Positions 35,178-44,870 of a stretch of DNA of 64,000 nucleotides are shown here, in pieces. Source of the DNA: Bacteroidota bacterium (GTDB lineage Bacteria; Bacteroidota; Bacteroidia; Bacteroidales; Porphyromonadaceae). Position numbers and translations under genes: made by a program. The first letter of the stretch is position 1. Every line of letters begins with the position of its first letter. The notes under the pieces were generated by a model that ran no database searches, was not told where the DNA came from, and saw only the letters and a list, made by a program, of their open reading frames with translations. The stretch covers positions 1 to 64,000 of the forward strand of contig JAEWDZ010000003.1 in NCBI GenBank assembly GCA_023389855.1, written 5' to 3'.

Positions 35178-36185
35178 ATGACTGAAAATATCGCTTTGCA
35201 GTCGGCCACAAAAAACAATCGTATCTGGTCGACAATAAAAGAGTTGGTGATAATATTCATCGGAGTTTGTTCATATACGGTAGGTTGGACCGCTTTTATC
35301 TTGTCACAAGATGTGACGTCAGGAGGTCTTGCAGGTATCACTACAATTATTCAGATCGCTACCAGCATTCCAGCGACGATACCGTATTATATCATCAACG
35401 GAGGTTTGTTAGTGTTAGCACTCATATTTTTGGGTGTTAAGTTCAGTGTTCGTACCATTATCGGAGTGGGAATGTTGTTCCTTACCATTCCTGTAGGACA
35501 AGCGCTTTTTACGGATCCCGAAACACAGAAAGCTGTATACGAAAATATTTGGCCCTGGCTGCGAAATATAGTCCCTAATTTCGGTCCTCTATTGACAAAT
35601 GAGCCTTTTGTAGCATTGTTATTAGGATCGATTCTTTGTGGTATTGGTCTAGGATCAGTATTTTCAGTTAACGGTTCAACTGGTGGTACCGATGTAATAG
35701 TAGCCATCATTAATAAATACAAAAACGTCTCATTAGGTAGGGCGATGATTATGGTTGATGCCACTATAGTAATTACAGGTGCTGTAGTTAGCCACTATTT
35801 CGGTCCAAAGTATGAGTGGGGTGTAGCTTTAGGTAAATTGGCCTTTTCGGTTGTTGAAATTGTAGTTTGTGCGCAGACAATGGATTTCTTCTTGAATAGT
35901 AACAAACAAAGTGTACAACTTTTTATCAACAGCCTCAAGGCCGAGGAAATATCGCAATCTATTATCTATAGACTCAATCGTGGTTGTACTATATTAGAGG
36001 CTAAAGGAGGATTCAGTGGTAAACCTGCCAAGGTAGTCATGGTCGTTGCGCGTAAGAATATGCTGAAGCCGATTATGGACTTAGTGCAAGAAATAGATCC
36101 AACAGCCTTTATCTCTCAGGGGATTGTTCATGGTGTGTATGGCCAAGGTTTTGATCCTATTCGCAGAGAAAAGGAAAAGAAGTAA
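35178..36185 (+). CDS. YitT-family membrane protein
   Basis: 335 residues: five or six membrane helices (about 15-200) with the family motif GGLAGITTII and NGSTGGTDVIVAIINKYK. A C-terminal cytosolic DUF2179 domain follows (about 240-325, with ILEAKGGFSGKPAKVVMVVARK). YitT proteins are widespread, and their transport substrate is unknown. It lies 39 bases after leuS and may be cotranscribed. Confidence 0.9.
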   Translation: MTENIALQSATKNNRIWSTIKELVIIFIGVCSYTVGWTAFILSQDVTSGGLAGITTIIQIATSIPATIPYYIINGGLLVLALIFLGVKFSVRTIIGVGMLFLTIPVGQALFTDPETQKAVYENIWPWLRNIVPNFGPLLTNEPFVALLLGSILCGIGLGSVFSVNGSTGGTDVIVAIINKYKNVSLGRAMIMVDATIVITGAVVSHYFGPKYEWGVALGKLAFSVVEIVVCAQTMDFFLNSNKQSVQLFINSLKAEEISQSIIYRLNRGCTILEAKGGFSGKPAKVVMVVARKNMLKPIMDLVQEIDPTAFISQGIVHGVYGQGFDPIRREKEKK

Positions 36186-36435
36186 TCTGCTACTAGATAG
36201 AGATAAACTCAATAGATAGCTATATGGGGGTGTAGAGGCTCATCTCTGCATCCCTTATTTTCATTATTTATCCATAGGCCGTACTTTTTGAAGTGATGTG
36301 CTGCTGATAGAAATGAGAGTTTAGGATTAATACACTTTGTCTTTTTATAAATACCTCCTTTTATTTTCGGAGTAAGCAATGATGTTTTTCTACGTTGGGT
36401 AAAGTAGCTTATAAGCTCTTTGAGAGAAATATAGT

Positions 36436-36834
36436 ATGATGGTAACGAAAAAAAAGAAGCGATTTATTATGGCCTTTATTATTCTTTTGGCTTTTTTCTC
36501 GCTTATTATCCTTTTTTTCTTCGATCCGTTGAAGGTGTCTTTTTATCCCCATTGCCCTTTTTTTATGCTCACGGGCTACAAGTGTCCAGGCTGTGGCTCT
36601 CTCCGAGCTCTTCATGCTCTCCTTCATGGAAAAGTGCTACTAGCTTGGCGTTTTAATCCTGCATTGATCATAGGTTTATTGCTACTAGTTTTTATTGTAA
36701 CGGTACACTATTTGAGAGACCGAAAGCCATGGTTAACAAGAATAGATTGTTTTTTATATGATCATCGATTTATTTATTTTCTCTTTATTATGATCGTGAT
36801 GTGGTGGTTGCTACGTAATCTGTTTGCTTTGTAG
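36436..36834 (+). CDS. DUF2752 membrane protein
   Basis: 132 residues with an N-terminal membrane helix (about 10-29), the family signature CPFFMLTGYKCPGCGSLRALHALLHG (residues about 38-63) and two more helices (about 75-95 and 110-130). The CPGCG motif and the following helix define DUF2752, whose function is unknown. The second Met (36439) is an equally good start. Confidence 0.85.
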   Translation: MMVTKKKKRFIMAFIILLAFFSLIILFFFDPLKVSFYPHCPFFMLTGYKCPGCGSLRALHALLHGKVLLAWRFNPALIIGLLLLVFIVTVHYLRDRKPWLTRIDCFLYDHRFIYFLFIMIVMWWLLRNLFAL

Positions 36835-36942
36835 ATTCATAAGCACAAAGGGCAAATTCAATATCTTTATGAAGATGATGTATCATAGTTTATTGCTATC
36901 CGAATATTGATTTTTTTGTTAGGTTTATTCGATAAAATATTG

Positions 36943-36950
36943 TACCTTTG
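36943..36950 (+). promoter_or_regulatory. -7 element of dps
   Basis: tacctttg matches TAnnTTTG, 72 bases before the dps ATG. A TTTG lies 24 bases upstream, further than ideal, so an activator may assist. Confidence 0.6.
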
Positions 36951-37022
36951 TATCACAATAATATCATTAGAAAGATTAATGATAACAGTAGAAATTAATA
37001 ATTAGATTAGACCATTATTGTT

Positions 37023-37496
37023 ATGAAGAATTTAGAGATCTTAGGTTTGAAAAATGTAGGGAAAGAAATAGACGCTTTGCATCAATTCCTTGCTGATTTA
37101 CACGTTTTTTACGCCAATGTACGCGGTTATCACTGGAACGTAAAAGGCACAGCCTTCTTCGCATTGCATGAGGAATTTGAAAAAATCTATGATGCTATTG
37201 CTGAGCAGATAGATGAAGTAGCGGAAAGACTTCTCCAACTTTCAGAAACTCCTGAAAATAACCTCGAAGCATTGGCTAAAAAGGCTAAATTGTCCGCTAA
37301 AGGCAAGCCAGATGAAGCTAAGAAGATGGTTGAAGATCTGCTTGAAGATTTTCAGTATATCCTCGCTTCATGCCGCAATATTGCAGAACTCTCTGACGAG
37401 GCAGGTGATACTGTAACTAACGACCTTGTCGTGGGTATGATGCCGGATATGGAAAAGAAAATTTGGATGTTTAACGCTTACAAACAAGCAAAATAA
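37023..37496 (+). CDS. dps: Dps ferritin-like DNA protection protein
   Basis: 157 residues forming a four-helix ferritin fold. The dinuclear iron site residues of Dps are seen in NVRGYHWNVKGTAFFALHEEFEKIYDAIAEQIDEVAERL (split here for length: His in GYHWNV, Asp/Glu in YDAIAEQIDEVAERL). Dps oxidises iron with peroxide and shields DNA in oxidative stress, relevant for an anaerobe. The gene is monocistronic, with its own promoter and a strong terminator. Confidence 0.94.
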   Translation: MKNLEILGLKNVGKEIDALHQFLADLHVFYANVRGYHWNVKGTAFFALHEEFEKIYDAIAEQIDEVAERLLQLSETPENNLEALAKKAKLSAKGKPDEAKKMVEDLLEDFQYILASCRNIAELSDEAGDTVTNDLVVGMMPDMEKKIWMFNAYKQAK

Positions 37497-37541
37497 ACCC
37501 GTAACTGGTTTTTTACCAGATAGAAAAATTTTCTGCTAACT

Positions 37542-37576
37542 TCTGGTGTGTCCCCAAGGACACACCAGACTCTTTT
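37542..37576 (+). terminator. Strong terminator after dps
   Basis: A perfect 12-base stem (37542-37553 with 37558-37569), loop ccaa, followed by ctcttttt. Confidence 0.92.
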
Positions 37577-37966
37577 TATGACGCATAATAAGAGGTTGCT
37601 TATGTAAATAGCTCTCTTTTATAATTCTGATATAACATTTGATTCCACAAACATTCTAGAATAAATTGAATTGGGTAGAATGTTTATAATATGAGTTTAT
37701 TTCTAGAATCTGATACAACTAAATACTGTATTTCATACGAGTATAAATTACAGAACTATCTATTTGGTGTTCTCTCTTTACCTAGTTCTGTGTTATGCTT
37801 ATTGTACGAAGCTATATCAATGGTCAAAATATAAGAAGATTGCCTCTCAACAAAAACATAAGCAAATTCCTTATTTATTAGAAGATTGTTGATACAGAAA
37901 GAAGCAATTCAAACTCTGAATGAACTGCTTCTTCTATTTTCATCGGATTTGCTTTGTATGTGACTT
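37577..37966. other. Long AT-rich intergenic region
   Basis: 390 bases without a credible gene. A hairpin at 37900-37933 (agaagca/tgcttct with an inner attca/tgaat pair) is followed on the minus strand by tttct and probably ends the lipoprotein transcript. A 9-base inverted repeat (37650-37658 with 37676-37684) has no T-run. Nothing else is recognised. Confidence 0.4.
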
Positions 37967-38296
37967 TTATTCCTTAGTAACAGTCACGAGGCAATGTATA
38001 TCGATCTCCTTTTTACATGGGCATATCACGTGGCAGTCGATAGAGCATTCACCTTCAGCTACTGCTATCACTTTTCCAGATCCATCTACGGTAGCAACAG
38101 CTGGTTTTGTACTACTAAACTTTAATTCAAATCGATCGTCAATATCATTGATTTTCAATACCTTGCTTTCACCTACTTTCAAGGTTATAGAGGAGGGTAT
38201 AAAATGAATGTCTCGGCGAGGAGTTGTCTTGCCGCATGAACACAGTGTGATAGCTGTGAAAAATACAACCAAAAGGCCAATAATACTTTTTTTCAT
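37967..38296 (-). CDS. Small lipoprotein with Ig-like (BIG2-type) domain
   Basis: 109 residues. The signal peptide ends in a lipobox (ITLCSC), so it is lipid-anchored. The rest is one bacterial Ig-like module: ITLKVGESKVLKI, then KPAVATVDGSGKVIAVAEGECSI, the typical BIG2 pattern. Four cysteines (CSIDCHVICPCKK and IHC) may form disulfides. No partner is evident. Confidence 0.8.
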   Translation of the reverse strand: MKKSIIGLLVVFFTAITLCSCGKTTPRRDIHFIPSSITLKVGESKVLKINDIDDRFELKFSSTKPAVATVDGSGKVIAVAEGECSIDCHVICPCKKEIDIHCLVTVTKE

Positions 38297-38326
38297 AGTT
38301 TAAGCTAATTATTTATGGTTTGTTCT

Positions 38327-39430
38327 TTATATAGAGTCGTCATCGTTTTCCTCTGCTATAGGCAGAGCATCGGTGTCATTGCGTCCTGGAAAATATCCTT
38401 TTTTCAGCGGATTGGCGGTAGCGTTTTTGTGTTGAGATCTATTACGTACGATGTCTATAGCTGCATAGATAGCTTCTCGGAAAGACGCTTCGTTGGCTAT
38501 ACCCTTTCCTGTGATGTCGTAGCCTGGGCCATGATCAGGGGATGTTCTGACAAAAGGAAGACCTGCCGTATAGTTTACACCGCTGTCCATAAATAAAGCT
38601 TTGAACGGAGTAAGTCCTTGATCGTGGTACATCGCCAATTGAGCGTCAAATCGATAAAGAGAGTTACTCCCCCAAAGTCCATCGGAGGCATATGGACCAA
38701 AAGCAGCGATATTGTATCTGCTCTTGATCTCTTCCAATGCTGGTATAATGATCTCATTTTCTTCTTTACCGATGAGACCGTTATCTCCCGCATGAGGATT
38801 AAGACTATATACAGCAATTCGAGGCCCGTCTATTGCAAAATCTGCTATAAGACTGTTATTGAGAGTTTGTAATTTTTCTATTAATAGATCTTGAGTAATC
38901 CGTCTGGCAACTTGGTCAACAGCGATATGCTCTGTAGCAAGCGCCACTCGTATATTTCCCGACATAAGGATCATCAGTGCTTTTGCTTTTGGATCGATGC
39001 TATGTGCCTTTTGTTCAAGGTATGATGTGTGCCCTGCATAGGGAAATTTATCCTGAGGCATAGTTGATTTGTTGATAGGAAGAGTAGTGATAGCATCGAC
39101 TTCTCCGCTAAGCACATGTTCCATTGCTAGATCTAGCGCCATCAGAGCGTATTCGCCAGACTCGTTTTTGGCTTTTCCCATCTCTACGATTACTTCATCA
39201 GGTAGACAGTTGATGATATTTACTTGTCTATCTTTTGCTTGAGAGGGATGATCGATTCTATTCCAAGGGTCCGACTCAATACGAAGAACTTTTCTATAGT
39301 AGCCAGCGACTTTTGCCGATCCATAAATGATCGGGGTAAAAAACTGGCATATTTCTGAATTAGAAAAGACTTTTAGCAGTAGTTCGTAATTGATACCATT
39401 TATGTCACCGTGAGTTATGGCTATTTTCAT
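38327..39430 (-). CDS. pdxA: 4-hydroxythreonine-4-phosphate dehydrogenase
   Basis: Oxidises 4-phosphohydroxy-threonine in the DXP-dependent pathway to pyridoxal phosphate. The 367 residues show AITHGDINGI at the N-terminus, PYAGHTSYLE with a metal-binding His, and MYHDQGLTPFKALFMDSGVNYTAGLPFVRTSPDHGPGYDITGKG in pieces (MYHDQGL and TSPDHGPGYDI), supplying the other metal-binding His residues. pdxJ is not adjacent. It is the last gene of a minus-strand run with a DUF4837 lipoprotein and an aminotransferase-like gene. Confidence 0.95.
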   Translation of the reverse strand: MKIAITHGDINGINYELLLKVFSNSEICQFFTPIIYGSAKVAGYYRKVLRIESDPWNRIDHPSQAKDRQVNIINCLPDEVIVEMGKAKNESGEYALMALDLAMEHVLSGEVDAITTLPINKSTMPQDKFPYAGHTSYLEQKAHSIDPKAKALMILMSGNIRVALATEHIAVDQVARRITQDLLIEKLQTLNNSLIADFAIDGPRIAVYSLNPHAGDNGLIGKEENEIIIPALEEIKSRYNIAAFGPYASDGLWGSNSLYRFDAQLAMYHDQGLTPFKALFMDSGVNYTAGLPFVRTSPDHGPGYDITGKGIANEASFREAIYAAIDIVRNRSQHKNATANPLKKGYFPGRNDTDALPIAEENDDDSI

Positions 39431-39440
39431 AATAGATATT

Positions 39441-40568
39441 TTATAGGTCCGTATTGTCAGTGACAGTGTGACTTGTTACTTCGTTATTTATTTTTTCGAT
39501 CTTTCCCCATTGCACCTTTTTTATTTCTTCTGGTTCGTATTCATCGATACTATCAGGCCGGAAAGAGAAGAGAGCTGCTTGCAGATTTCGTATTATATTG
39601 CGTTTCTTTTCGTTGGGATGGTACACAAATCCCTCTACGTAATAAAGGATATTATTTTTTTGATCCGGATAGATGTGAGCAACGAAAGGTCCCGCCATCA
39701 TCGAGGTTCCAGTAGTTTCCCACAGGCCTCTAAGTTCATAGAATGGTGTCGCGTTATTAGGTAACTTTGCGCTACGAAATTCGGCTCCGAAAGTAGAAGT
39801 ACATATTTTACTGCCAGGTTCTGAACCTTCAATTTGGCTTCCTAGAACAGAGTCTCTTAGCGCTATAATACGAGTGGCAGTTATAGTTCCTACTTTGGAA
39901 AGAGGCAAGCGGAACGCTGCAAAATCATATCTTTTGCGCATAGCATTGTTAGATAGCCAGATAAAATTATCTCGAAGTTTTGAAGATGTTACATCTATGG
40001 GAACGTCGATATAATGTTGCAAAGCTTTTTTCATCAATTGTTGAGCTTCCTGGCTGTGATCTTTTGAAAGTTCCTTTGCCATGCGAAAAAGTTCATTGCG
40101 TAGGAATAGATCGCATATATCTCTGCCGTGATCCTTATAGTATTCTTGTAAAGACTCTCTGCTGGGAGTCTGTATCTTGACAAAAATCTGTCCCGTCGCA
40201 TAAGGATCAAAGGAGTACTTCACGGATGTATGGGAATAGATATCGGAACGAAAATCTATAAAAAGAATGTTTCTTGTATTTCGTAAAGTACTATTAAAAT
40301 CCTTTTGTTTTACTTTCATCACTCTCATCCAAGGTTCTACTTGGGGTAATGCTGGAACTTCACTACGAAGGAGAGACTCTGTAGCTACTGCTGGCTCTTC
40401 ATTAATCCAGTCGTCTGGCATTACCATCAGTACTTCTCCTGGTGCACCAGTAGCAGAAAAACTTATAAAACTACCCGTTTTGTCGCATGATATAATACAC
40501 AGTGAAAGCAAAACGACAGGCAGAAATATTTTAAATATAGAACGACAAAAGTTCTTATGCAGGCTCAT
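39441..40568 (-). CDS. DUF4837 lipoprotein
   Basis: 375 residues with a lipoprotein signal (LSLCIISC). The body has the DUF4837 pattern: GAPGEVLMVMPDDWI near the start, SFDPYATGQIFVKIQTPS, the central IDVPIDVTSSKLRDNFIWLSN, and YYVEGFVYHPNEKKRNIIRNLQAALFS at the end. The family is confined to Bacteroidota and of unknown function. It lies 10 bases before pdxA and 9 after the aminotransferase-like gene, which implies one operon. Confidence 0.8.
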   Translation of the reverse strand: MSLHKNFCRSIFKIFLPVVLLSLCIISCDKTGSFISFSATGAPGEVLMVMPDDWINEEPAVATESLLRSEVPALPQVEPWMRVMKVKQKDFNSTLRNTRNILFIDFRSDIYSHTSVKYSFDPYATGQIFVKIQTPSRESLQEYYKDHGRDICDLFLRNELFRMAKELSKDHSQEAQQLMKKALQHYIDVPIDVTSSKLRDNFIWLSNNAMRKRYDFAAFRLPLSKVGTITATRIIALRDSVLGSQIEGSEPGSKICTSTFGAEFRSAKLPNNATPFYELRGLWETTGTSMMAGPFVAHIYPDQKNNILYYVEGFVYHPNEKKRNIIRNLQAALFSFRPDSIDEYEPEEIKKVQWGKIEKINNEVTSHTVTDNTDL

Positions 40569-40577
40569 GGTAAATCG

Positions 40578-41621
40578 TTAGCTATTTGGATTATTTTGGC
40601 TGAAGTATTCCTCTATTGCATTGATAAGTAGAGCATTCTCTTCCTCTTTACGGGCAACGATGAAGATGTATTCGTCGCTGATATCCATGTATCTATTTCC
40701 CAGTTCGACTTTTATACCCTTTTCCTCTTCGAGAAATTGCTGTAGTGATGCACTACCTCCATTTTTTACTCTCATGAGAAAGAAGGGGGTTTCACTGAAA
40801 ATGATCTCCAGACCATCAATTTGTTTGAGATGGGACATCAACTCTTGTGCAGATCTTAGCCACTTTCTAATCGGTAAGGTGAATTGCGCCGGATGGATTA
40901 GGATATACTTAGCCGCTTCCAAGGCAGCAGTAGTCACAGTCGAAGGAACAAAGTAACGCCAAATTTTCTGGGCGATTTTTTTATCGGCTGTGATGTATCC
41001 TATTCTAAGACCTGGTATGCCATAAGGTTGGCTAAAACTCCATACCATTAAAACATTGGCATATGTTTTTAGATCTGCTGATTTTAACTTGTTTGTAGTT
41101 GTAAAGGAGGCGTAACTTTGGTTGACTACAAATAACACTTTAGGATATTGCTTAAATAGCCGTTGTAATTCGTTGTGAGAAACAATCCTTCCATCTGGAA
41201 GATTAGGGGTCGTAATAAAACAAATATCCTTTCCTTCTAGAGGCCATTCGTCGATCGGTGCATGCGAATTTACTTTTTCGATCTCACAATTGTAAAGAGT
41301 GCATGATTTTTCTATTTCAGGTAACCCTGGTGAGGGAAGTAATACCTTACTTTTACTAAAAGCTTGTGCTATCAGATAAAACGCAGAAGTTGGTCCATTG
41401 GTAATAATTATTTCCTCTTCATCCAACCCGTTGCGTCTGGCGATCATAGTCCGTAATGAGGAGGCATCCGATTCTGGATAATTTCTGAGGAAATCTTCCA
41501 GATTGTTTGAAAGATGTTCAGACAGCAATTGTATTTCAGCACCATGCCATATGGCAGAACTAAAATCCAAAATGGTTGAATTATAAGTGTGTTTTTGACG
41601 ATTGTTATTTTGTGGATACAT
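40578..41621 (-). CDS. Aminotransferase-fold protein lacking catalytic residues
   Basis: 347 residues of the fold type I aminotransferase family, nearest to HisC/CobD types by SFSxxYGxxGLRIGY. The key positions are changed. The PLP-binding Lys of SFSK is Gln (SFSQPYG, Q198). The Asp-Glu of DEAY is Asn-Gln (VVNQSY, N167-Q168). NPNNPTG reads TPNLPDG. The substrate-binding Arg in GLRIGY (R206) remains. The reading frame is intact and long, so it is likely a maintained pseudoenzyme rather than decay. It is cotranscribed with a DUF4837 lipoprotein and pdxA. Confidence 0.82.
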   Translation of the reverse strand: MYPQNNNRQKHTYNSTILDFSSAIWHGAEIQLLSEHLSNNLEDFLRNYPESDASSLRTMIARRNGLDEEEIIITNGPTSAFYLIAQAFSKSKVLLPSPGLPEIEKSCTLYNCEIEKVNSHAPIDEWPLEGKDICFITTPNLPDGRIVSHNELQRLFKQYPKVLFVVNQSYASFTTTNKLKSADLKTYANVLMVWSFSQPYGIPGLRIGYITADKKIAQKIWRYFVPSTVTTAALEAAKYILIHPAQFTLPIRKWLRSAQELMSHLKQIDGLEIIFSETPFFLMRVKNGGSASLQQFLEEEKGIKVELGNRYMDISDEYIFIVARKEEENALLINAIEEYFSQNNPNS

Positions 41622-41642
41622 GGTTAGCAGAGGTTTTTATCA

Positions 41643-44600
41643 TTATAATTGGTGAGACGATAAAAGGGAATCATATACCGCTTCAAATATACGATATCGA
41701 AAGTTCTCTTTGCCAAGAAGATTGTTACTTCGGATTGGAAAAGTCCGGTTGGAAAGAAATACAAAAACAAGATCATTATCGGGATCTACCCATAGGCAGG
41801 TGCCTGTAAAGCCTGTATGGCCAAAGGTATTTGACGAAGCTACATCTGGAATATAAGGATTGTTGGGGTATTTGACAGAAAAGCCCATAACCCTTTTTCC
41901 ATCCCTACTTTTGACTGTACGAAAAAGCGTAACAATCTTTTTATGAAGAAGTTGTTGATCGCCCCAAACGCCATTATCCATAAGCCAAAGCCCCAAACTC
42001 CCGATGTCGATGGCATTGGCAAAAAGCCCAGCATTTCCAGCTACTCCTCCCAAGCTAGCTGCACTTTCGTCATCGACTATCCCCCATACTTTACCACGTA
42101 AGAAATTGTTTGCTTGTGTAGGGGCAATCTCAGTTTTTCCTATCTTTTCGGTAGGCCGAAAAAGTGCGGATCCTAGGTGCATAGGAGCGAAAAAGTTATT
42201 GTATACATACGTGTCGAGAGGTACCCCAGAAACTTTTTCGATCAGCATTCCTAGCAGTATAAAGCCGACATCACTATATCGAGATTGTTTTTTTTTCTTG
42301 AGAGGTGTCTGCGCCACCCTTTGCAAGACGATATCCTTAAAACTATCACTTACATATAAATTGTCTGCGAAAGGCTGAGAGAATCCTTTTTTCCTGTTTT
42401 TACTTATAAAGCGAGAGTCGAACTTAAAATCAGTGGCTACCCATAAATGATTATCTATCTGTTTGCGGTTTTTCCCCGCTCGATAAGAAAATAGTTTTCC
42501 ATCGGGAAGAGTGTTGATATCCACTAAAGACTCATAAAAATTAATGCCCGAAGGGAGTCCTGATTCGTGTAGAAGTAATTCTTTTATGCTAATACGCCCA
42601 GCCGCAGAACCTTTCAGTGGAGATAGGTATTTTTCTATTGGATCACTGAGACGTATCAATTTATCGCCCACAAGTTTCATTATTGCGGGAGTTGTGACAA
42701 CAGCTTTGGAAATGGATGCTACATCATATAGCGTTGATGGAGTGACCGCAGGAGAAGAAGTACTATACTCGAGATGCCCGAACGCTTTGTTGTAGACGAG
42801 TTGTCCTTTGTGTATAACGACTACTTGGCATCCTGGAAAAGCTTTTATGTTTAGTCCCTCTTGGACGATAGTATCAATCTTGCTAAAACGAGCATCTCCT
42901 GCTATAGAGGCGACTTTTCGATGTAGATGTGTAGATACTGGAGATTGATCTTTTATAGCCTGTTTTTCTTTGTAATGGGAAATACCTTTCCGATATTCAT
43001 TGAGTACAATACGGATAGTCGGTTGCTTAGACGATGTTGCCTGTAATAATTTTGACGCAGCAGCTCTTCCAGCTTCGGTACAATTCTCATAAGCTAAAGC
43101 CTTTATAATCGCTTTTCGAGAAGCTTTTTTCCAACTATCCATTTGGTATGGAGACCCAAAGAATGTGAAAATTACATTCTTTTTCTCACTTATTTTCTCC
43201 GTTATTATTTTTGCGGAGGTCAAAGATGGCTGATGTACATTTACAAAAATCAGATCGCAATCCTTGAAGGCTTTCATTACGGACGGTATGGAAAATATGT
43301 CTTTAGATTGTACAGTAAGTTCAACTTTAGGATGGAGTTTAATTTCTTGTAGAGCTTGGCTAAAGCCTCGTTTACTCCCCCCGTTACTTCCAATATTAAG
43401 AATGCCTAATCGTGTCTTATTATCGAAATAAGTTTCAGCTGAAGATGTATTTGCTTTTTTTTCTATGTGAATAGAGTTAAGCCAGAGCTGATCCGCTATA
43501 TTACAGTCGTATTCTTTGTTGAGTTCGTTATAAAAATCGGAACGATTAAGTATAGGTTTGTTCTGAGATTCATGTAATGAATTATAGAAGAAGTGAAATT
43601 TGCGTAGTAAAATCTTTTTACAATGTATAGCTATTTGCTCTTTTGTAATAACCCCTTTCTTCACGGCATTAACTAGGGATTTGTAGCAAGTTAGAGGGTC
43701 CTTGGGTCCTAATAAGATGTCGTTCCCCGCTAATACTGCTTTTACTCCGATGGGAATGTTTCCGATACCCATCGCAGCCCCAGACATGGCTAGTCCATCG
43801 GTGAAAATAAGCCCCTTGAATCCAAGATCATTAACTAACAATTGACTCGTAATCGCTTGGCTCATGGAGGCGGGGGTGCCACTTTTGTCATAGGCTGGTA
43901 CGCAGAGATGCCCTGTCATAATCCCCCCAAGATCTGAAGCAATGTAGGCTTTAAAAGGTATAAGTTCGCATTGAGCTAGATCTGTCTTGCTCCCACGAAT
44001 GATTGGAAGAGTTTTATGGGAGTCCAAGGTCGTATTCCCATGGCCAGGAAAGTGCTTCGCGACAGACAAAACGCCTTCACTTTCCATCCCTTTGGCATAT
44101 GCTATTGCTAACCGTGTGACGGTAGAAGGATTTTCACCGAAACTTCGTGTTCCAATTACAGGGTTTCTCGGATTGTTATTTATATCCATAACGGGTGCAA
44201 AACTCACGTTGATACCGATCGTTTTACATTGTTGAGCCACAGATTTTCCATATTGGTATATCTCTTCTTCAGAAGATTGTGATAGTGCCATGTTTCGCGG
44301 GTATCGGATTGTTCCAGATAGACGCATGGCTAGCCCCCATTCATTGTCTGCAGATACAAGTAGCGGAAGAGGAGAACTCTCTTGTAATTTTTTGCACATG
44401 ATATATTGGTCATATGCTTCTCCTTTTTGGAAGAGTACTCCTCCAGCATGTATAGAATTTAATAAACGCCTTGCTTCAGCAATTTTTTGTTCGTCTGACG
44501 AAGGGTATAATACGGGAATAATCAGCTGTCCAATTTGCTCTTCTAAAGACAATGTCCGCATGTATTTTTCAACCTCATTTTCAATATCCTGTAGCGTTCT

Positions 44601-44750
44601 ATTTTTTTTAGGATATTGGCTGTGGAGAAATTCGTTTTTTTCTAGTGTATTCGATATTTTATTATAGGGAAAAAAAGAGCAGAAAAAGAGGGGTATGCTT
44701 AGTAGCGAGAATAGGGCTGCTAGAAGCTGATGCGTATTGTTTCCTTTCAT
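41643..44750 (-). CDS. GH3 glycosidase fused to beta-lactamase-like hydrolase
   Basis: 1035 residues from MKGNNTHQLLAALF, with an N-terminal membrane anchor or signal. The first half (about 45-390) is a GH3 domain of the NagZ type, with AKHFPGHGNTTLDSHKTLP (about 240-258) and IFTDGLAMSGA. A GH3 C-terminal-like domain follows (to about 620). The last 400 residues are a class C beta-lactamase-related serine hydrolase: SISK (about 680), YSDVGF (about 825) and GHTGFTG (about 975). The pairing suggests recycling or trimming of cell-wall muropeptides in the periplasm. A TATCTTTG box lies only 5 bases before this start. Confidence 0.9.
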   Translation of the reverse strand: MKGNNTHQLLAALFSLLSIPLFFCSFFPYNKISNTLEKNEFLHSQYPKKNRTLQDIENEVEKYMRTLSLEEQIGQLIIPVLYPSSDEQKIAEARRLLNSIHAGGVLFQKGEAYDQYIMCKKLQESSPLPLLVSADNEWGLAMRLSGTIRYPRNMALSQSSEEEIYQYGKSVAQQCKTIGINVSFAPVMDINNNPRNPVIGTRSFGENPSTVTRLAIAYAKGMESEGVLSVAKHFPGHGNTTLDSHKTLPIIRGSKTDLAQCELIPFKAYIASDLGGIMTGHLCVPAYDKSGTPASMSQAITSQLLVNDLGFKGLIFTDGLAMSGAAMGIGNIPIGVKAVLAGNDILLGPKDPLTCYKSLVNAVKKGVITKEQIAIHCKKILLRKFHFFYNSLHESQNKPILNRSDFYNELNKEYDCNIADQLWLNSIHIEKKANTSSAETYFDNKTRLGILNIGSNGGSKRGFSQALQEIKLHPKVELTVQSKDIFSIPSVMKAFKDCDLIFVNVHQPSLTSAKIITEKISEKKNVIFTFFGSPYQMDSWKKASRKAIIKALAYENCTEAGRAAASKLLQATSSKQPTIRIVLNEYRKGISHYKEKQAIKDQSPVSTHLHRKVASIAGDARFSKIDTIVQEGLNIKAFPGCQVVVIHKGQLVYNKAFGHLEYSTSSPAVTPSTLYDVASISKAVVTTPAIMKLVGDKLIRLSDPIEKYLSPLKGSAAGRISIKELLLHESGLPSGINFYESLVDINTLPDGKLFSYRAGKNRKQIDNHLWVATDFKFDSRFISKNRKKGFSQPFADNLYVSDSFKDIVLQRVAQTPLKKKKQSRYSDVGFILLGMLIEKVSGVPLDTYVYNNFFAPMHLGSALFRPTEKIGKTEIAPTQANNFLRGKVWGIVDDESAASLGGVAGNAGLFANAIDIGSLGLWLMDNGVWGDQQLLHKKIVTLFRTVKSRDGKRVMGFSVKYPNNPYIPDVASSNTFGHTGFTGTCLWVDPDNDLVFVFLSNRTFPIRSNNLLGKENFRYRIFEAVYDSLLSSHQL

Positions 44751-44870
44751 ACTGCAAAGATACAAAGAAATAGAGAAATATCCATCGATTGTATTACTCT
44801 ACTACAGAGGCAACAGAGCGTAATTATATCCTTATTTCTTTCGTAGAATATAAGGGGAATAATAAAAACG

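Noticed and set aside
37650..37684. 9-base inverted repeat in the gap after dps
   Set aside because: No T-run and AT-rich surroundings, so chance pairing is likely.
37920..38207. 95-codon plus-strand frame
   Set aside because: It is antisense to the lipoprotein gene, which has a proper signal peptide and Ig-like domain.
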